From the NCBI GenBank assembly GCA_012797095.1, contig JAAZPS010000074.1, positions 1-7,228 on the forward strand: a DNA stretch of 7,228 nucleotides, written 5' to 3'. Shown here piece after piece: positions 5,537-7,228 of this stretch. How positions within the stretch are numbered: position 1 is the stretch's first letter; each line of letters starts with the position of its first letter. The stretch comes from Bacillota bacterium (GTDB lineage: Bacteria; Bacillota; Dethiobacteria; DTU022). The translations under genes and the position numbers were made by a program. Under the pieces are notes generated by a model. The model searched no databases and was not told where the DNA came from. It saw only the letters and a list, made by a program, of their open reading frames with translations.

Positions 5537-5689
5537 TCAACGCTCCAGGATCAGCAAGATGCCGGAGGCTACTGCGAGGATGGAAAGAACGGCCTCCCGA
5601 TGAGGGATGGTTATGGTTAAATAGGGCAAAAGGCCCCCGGCAATCAACCAGACCCCCAGAAGTATTCTGCCCAATCTGTTGCGCTTCAT
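5537..5689 (-). CDS. Small two-helix membrane protein, 50 residues
   Basis: This short gene encodes MKRNRLGRILLGVWLIAGGL and continues to residue 50, ending LLILER. It forms two hydrophobic helices (about 8-26 and 33-47) joined by a short PYLTITIPHRE turn, with basic residues at the N terminus. The ATG at 5689 overlaps the TGA stop of the M14 gene as ATGA, and GGAGGG lies 6 bases upstream, so translational coupling is likely. The pattern LGxILLGxWLIxxGLL then xxxLxILAVASGILLIL resembles small uncharacterised membrane proteins that I recall in many bacteria. No function is known to me. Its position suggests it is made with the M14 peptidase and perhaps acts with the membrane protease downstream. 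Two good helices, a strong ribosome site and the ATGA overlap make it a real gene despite its size. Confidence 0.8.
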   Translation of the reverse strand: MKRNRLGRILLGVWLIAGGLLPYLTITIPHREAVLSILAVASGILLILER

Positions 5690-7228
5690 CTTTTTCCCTC
5701 CACTCCTTTAACGGCTGCGGCAGCTTCATCATCGCCTTCTCCCGGGATCTTCGTGAAGCAGGCGGTCAGGCTGCGGTGGTCCCCCACGGTAAAGGTATAT
5801 TTTGCCGATTCATCGAGCGGAAGATCATCTTCCATCCAGCAGTCGAAGGCATATCCTTCCGCCGGGACAGCAGTCAGGACCGCTCCGGAACCATATCTGT
5901 ACAGGCCGGCCCCTGCCGCACTGCCGCCCTCTTCGGGGCTGATCGAAACGGCAACCTCGTACTCGACCGGTTCGAAGTTGGCTGTCAGGGTGCGATCGGC
6001 GGTCAGCTGAATGGAAAGATCGGGCGCGTTCCCGATAACCCGGCCGTTTTCGGTCCAGCTGACAAAAGCGTAATGCTGCTCCGGAACGGCACGGACCTTG
6101 AATGCAGCAGCGTAGGGATAGCTGCCCGCCCCGGTAACCTTGCCGCCATCTGGCGGAGCAACCCGGCATTGCAGCACAAAGCAGTTCCGGTAACCGGGCA
6201 GGGCCTGCGCCGTGACCAGGGGCACCGCTTTTGTCCTCGCCCAGATCCCCGGCAGATCGCTCATCTTCAGATATCCGGTGGTAAAAGCACCGATCTCCAC
6301 GGTGATGCAGGGTATTTTCAGATCATGGACCACCCAGGCGGTCAGATGAGCCCCGGCATTCCAGTTGACGCTTGCGGGATTGTAATTTCCATAACCGGAA
6401 TAATCGGAAAGGGCCTGGACGATCTTCCGATCGCGGGACATGATCGTGCTGCTGCTCCGGTCCTGAAAATAATACCAGAAGAAGATATTTCCCGAAGAGT
6501 GGAAGGTGAGAACAGCATCAAAATTGCCCTGCCGGATCAGGCTGGCGATAGCTCTGCTCTCCGGTTCGGTCTCCGGAGAGGTGCCGGGATAATTTTCAAA
6601 CCACGGCTTTTGCGGGGTTCCCCCGACATTGTCTTTATATCTGGCCCACCCCCCGGAGCCCGCCTGGTGCTGCCGGTTGAGATCGACGCCGTTCAGATTT
6701 GCCTTCCACCGGGTAAAGTTATCACTGCGATCCGGTTTCATCGCCAGCAGCCGGGCATGCTTCTCCTCGGGGAAGGCCGATAGCCCGAACTGGGCCAGGG
6801 TGACCCCGTCCGGATTCTGCATGGGCACAAACAGCAGGGTGTACTGATCGAGAACCCCCCTGACCGGGTAACCGTCCAGGGAGCTGCCGCTGCGGTCTGC
6901 CGCCGCATAGGTTTGGATCATTTTTACCAGCAGGGCACTGGTGAGCCATTCCCGGGCATGACAGGCTCCCACGATCAGGATCCGCCGCGCCCCCCGGCCC
7001 AACGAGACGGACCAGAGGTTGCGCCCTTCAACAGAATTGCCGATGCTGCTCAAGGTGATCAGATCGGGATAGCTGTTTTTGAGCGCGTGCAGCTCGGCGG
7101 TTAGACTATCATAGGTGTAAATTGTCGAACCAGGCAGCGGATAGACCGTGGGCAGCTTCGAAACAGCAGGCAGCGTGGTTGGTAACTTTTTAACAGGGTG
7201 CACCTTTGCTTTCTTTTCCTCCGCTGCA
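5686..7228 (-). CDS. M14-family zinc carboxypeptidase with two C-terminal InlB/Flg_new-type repeats (5' end probably outside window)
   Basis: Numbering is from GTG at 7203 (505 residues). The frame stays open through AAEEKKAK to the window edge and no signal peptide is visible, so the true start is probably beyond 7228. Residues about 30-335 are an M14 peptidase domain: CHAREW gives zinc ligands H82 and E85, NPDG is at 130-133, NGVDLNR holds R177, TFHSSG gives ligand H235 and TVEIG the catalytic E303. The domain resembles bacterial gamma-D-glutamyl-diamino-acid peptidases that cut cell-wall stem peptides, an inferred role. Residues about 341-411 and 414-484 are two beta repeats with PxxGGxxxGxGxY, YAF, W and LTAxF signatures, typical of extracellular Gram-positive proteins. 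A short acidic/Ala tail follows. The stop overlaps the start of the next gene (ATGA). GTG at 7203 is a possible internal start, but its nearest GGAGG is about 14 bases away. Confidence 0.9.
   Translation of the reverse strand, partial: AAEEKKAKVHPVKKLPTTLPAVSKLPTVYPLPGSTIYTYDSLTAELHALKNSYPDLITLSSIGNSVEGRNLWSVSLGRGARRILIVGACHAREWLTSALLVKMIQTYAAADRSGSSLDGYPVRGVLDQYTLLFVPMQNPDGVTLAQFGLSAFPEEKHARLLAMKPDRSDNFTRWKANLNGVDLNRQHQAGSGGWARYKDNVGGTPQKPWFENYPGTSPETEPESRAIASLIRQGNFDAVLTFHSSGNIFFWYYFQDRSSSTIMSRDRKIVQALSDYSGYGNYNPASVNWNAGAHLTAWVVHDLKIPCITVEIGAFTTGYLKMSDLPGIWARTKAVPLVTAQALPGYRNCFVLQCRVAPPDGGKVTGAGSYPYAAAFKVRAVPEQHYAFVSWTENGRVIGNAPDLSIQLTADRTLTANFEPVEYEVAVSISPEEGGSAAGAGLYRYGSGAVLTAVPAEGYAFDCWMEDDLPLDESAKYTFTVGDHRSLTACFTKIPGEGDDEAAAAVKGVEGKR

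Noticed and set aside
5533..6783. 416-codon open frame on the plus strand opposite the M14 gene
   Set aside because: The minus strand holds every M14 catalytic motif and two recognisable repeats. The plus-strand product shows no coherent domain or signal.

Overview
All convincing genes in this window lie on the minus strand, so biological reading order runs from position 7228 down to 1. The DNA is visibly GC-rich. Ribosome binding sites are strong GGAGG types, two genes appear to start at TTG, and there is a cobalamin riboswitch of attenuator type, a sortase-like C-terminal sorting signal and an ECF transporter subunit. Together these suggest a Gram-positive, Clostridia-like Firmicute. I cannot name a genus from the sequence.

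Right half (7228 to 4219), envelope and peptidase genes: a 5'-incomplete M14 zinc carboxypeptidase with two C-terminal InlB/Flg_new-type repeats (7228-5686); a 50-residue two-helix membrane protein whose ATG overlaps the M14 stop codon as ATGA (5689-5537); and an integral-membrane M48 (Ste24-like) zinc protease (5445-4219). The M48 gene is followed by a perfect 20-bp palindrome. Next comes a stand-alone metallo-beta-lactamase-fold hydrolase of the YhfI/RNase Z-like type (4103-3363).

Left half (about 3280 to 1), a corrinoid-uptake operon: a cobalamin riboswitch (aptamer 3239-3095) with an intrinsic terminator (3021-2993) controls a secreted protein. That protein combines a DUF4430 (transcobalamin beta-like) domain, an alpha/alpha-barrel of prenyltransferase-type repeats and a C-terminal LPATA/membrane/basic tail (2936-1479). 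Then come a membrane-tethered DUF4430 protein with a long Pro/Ser/Glu-rich linker (1283-567) and the start of an EcfT/CbiQ transmembrane subunit (480 to the window edge). The two DUF4430 proteins look like bacterial relatives of vertebrate intrinsic factor and transcobalamin. The likely working model is surface capture of cobalamin by the barrel protein, hand-over by the tethered DUF4430 protein, and import by an ECF transporter, all shut off by the riboswitch when B12 is abundant. Family membership and the riboswitch are read from the sequence. The ligand and the relay are inference.

The most interesting observation is that the domain order in the barrel protein (beta-like domain first, barrel second) is the reverse of intrinsic factor and transcobalamin. 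The protein also appears to be anchored to the cell surface rather than released.
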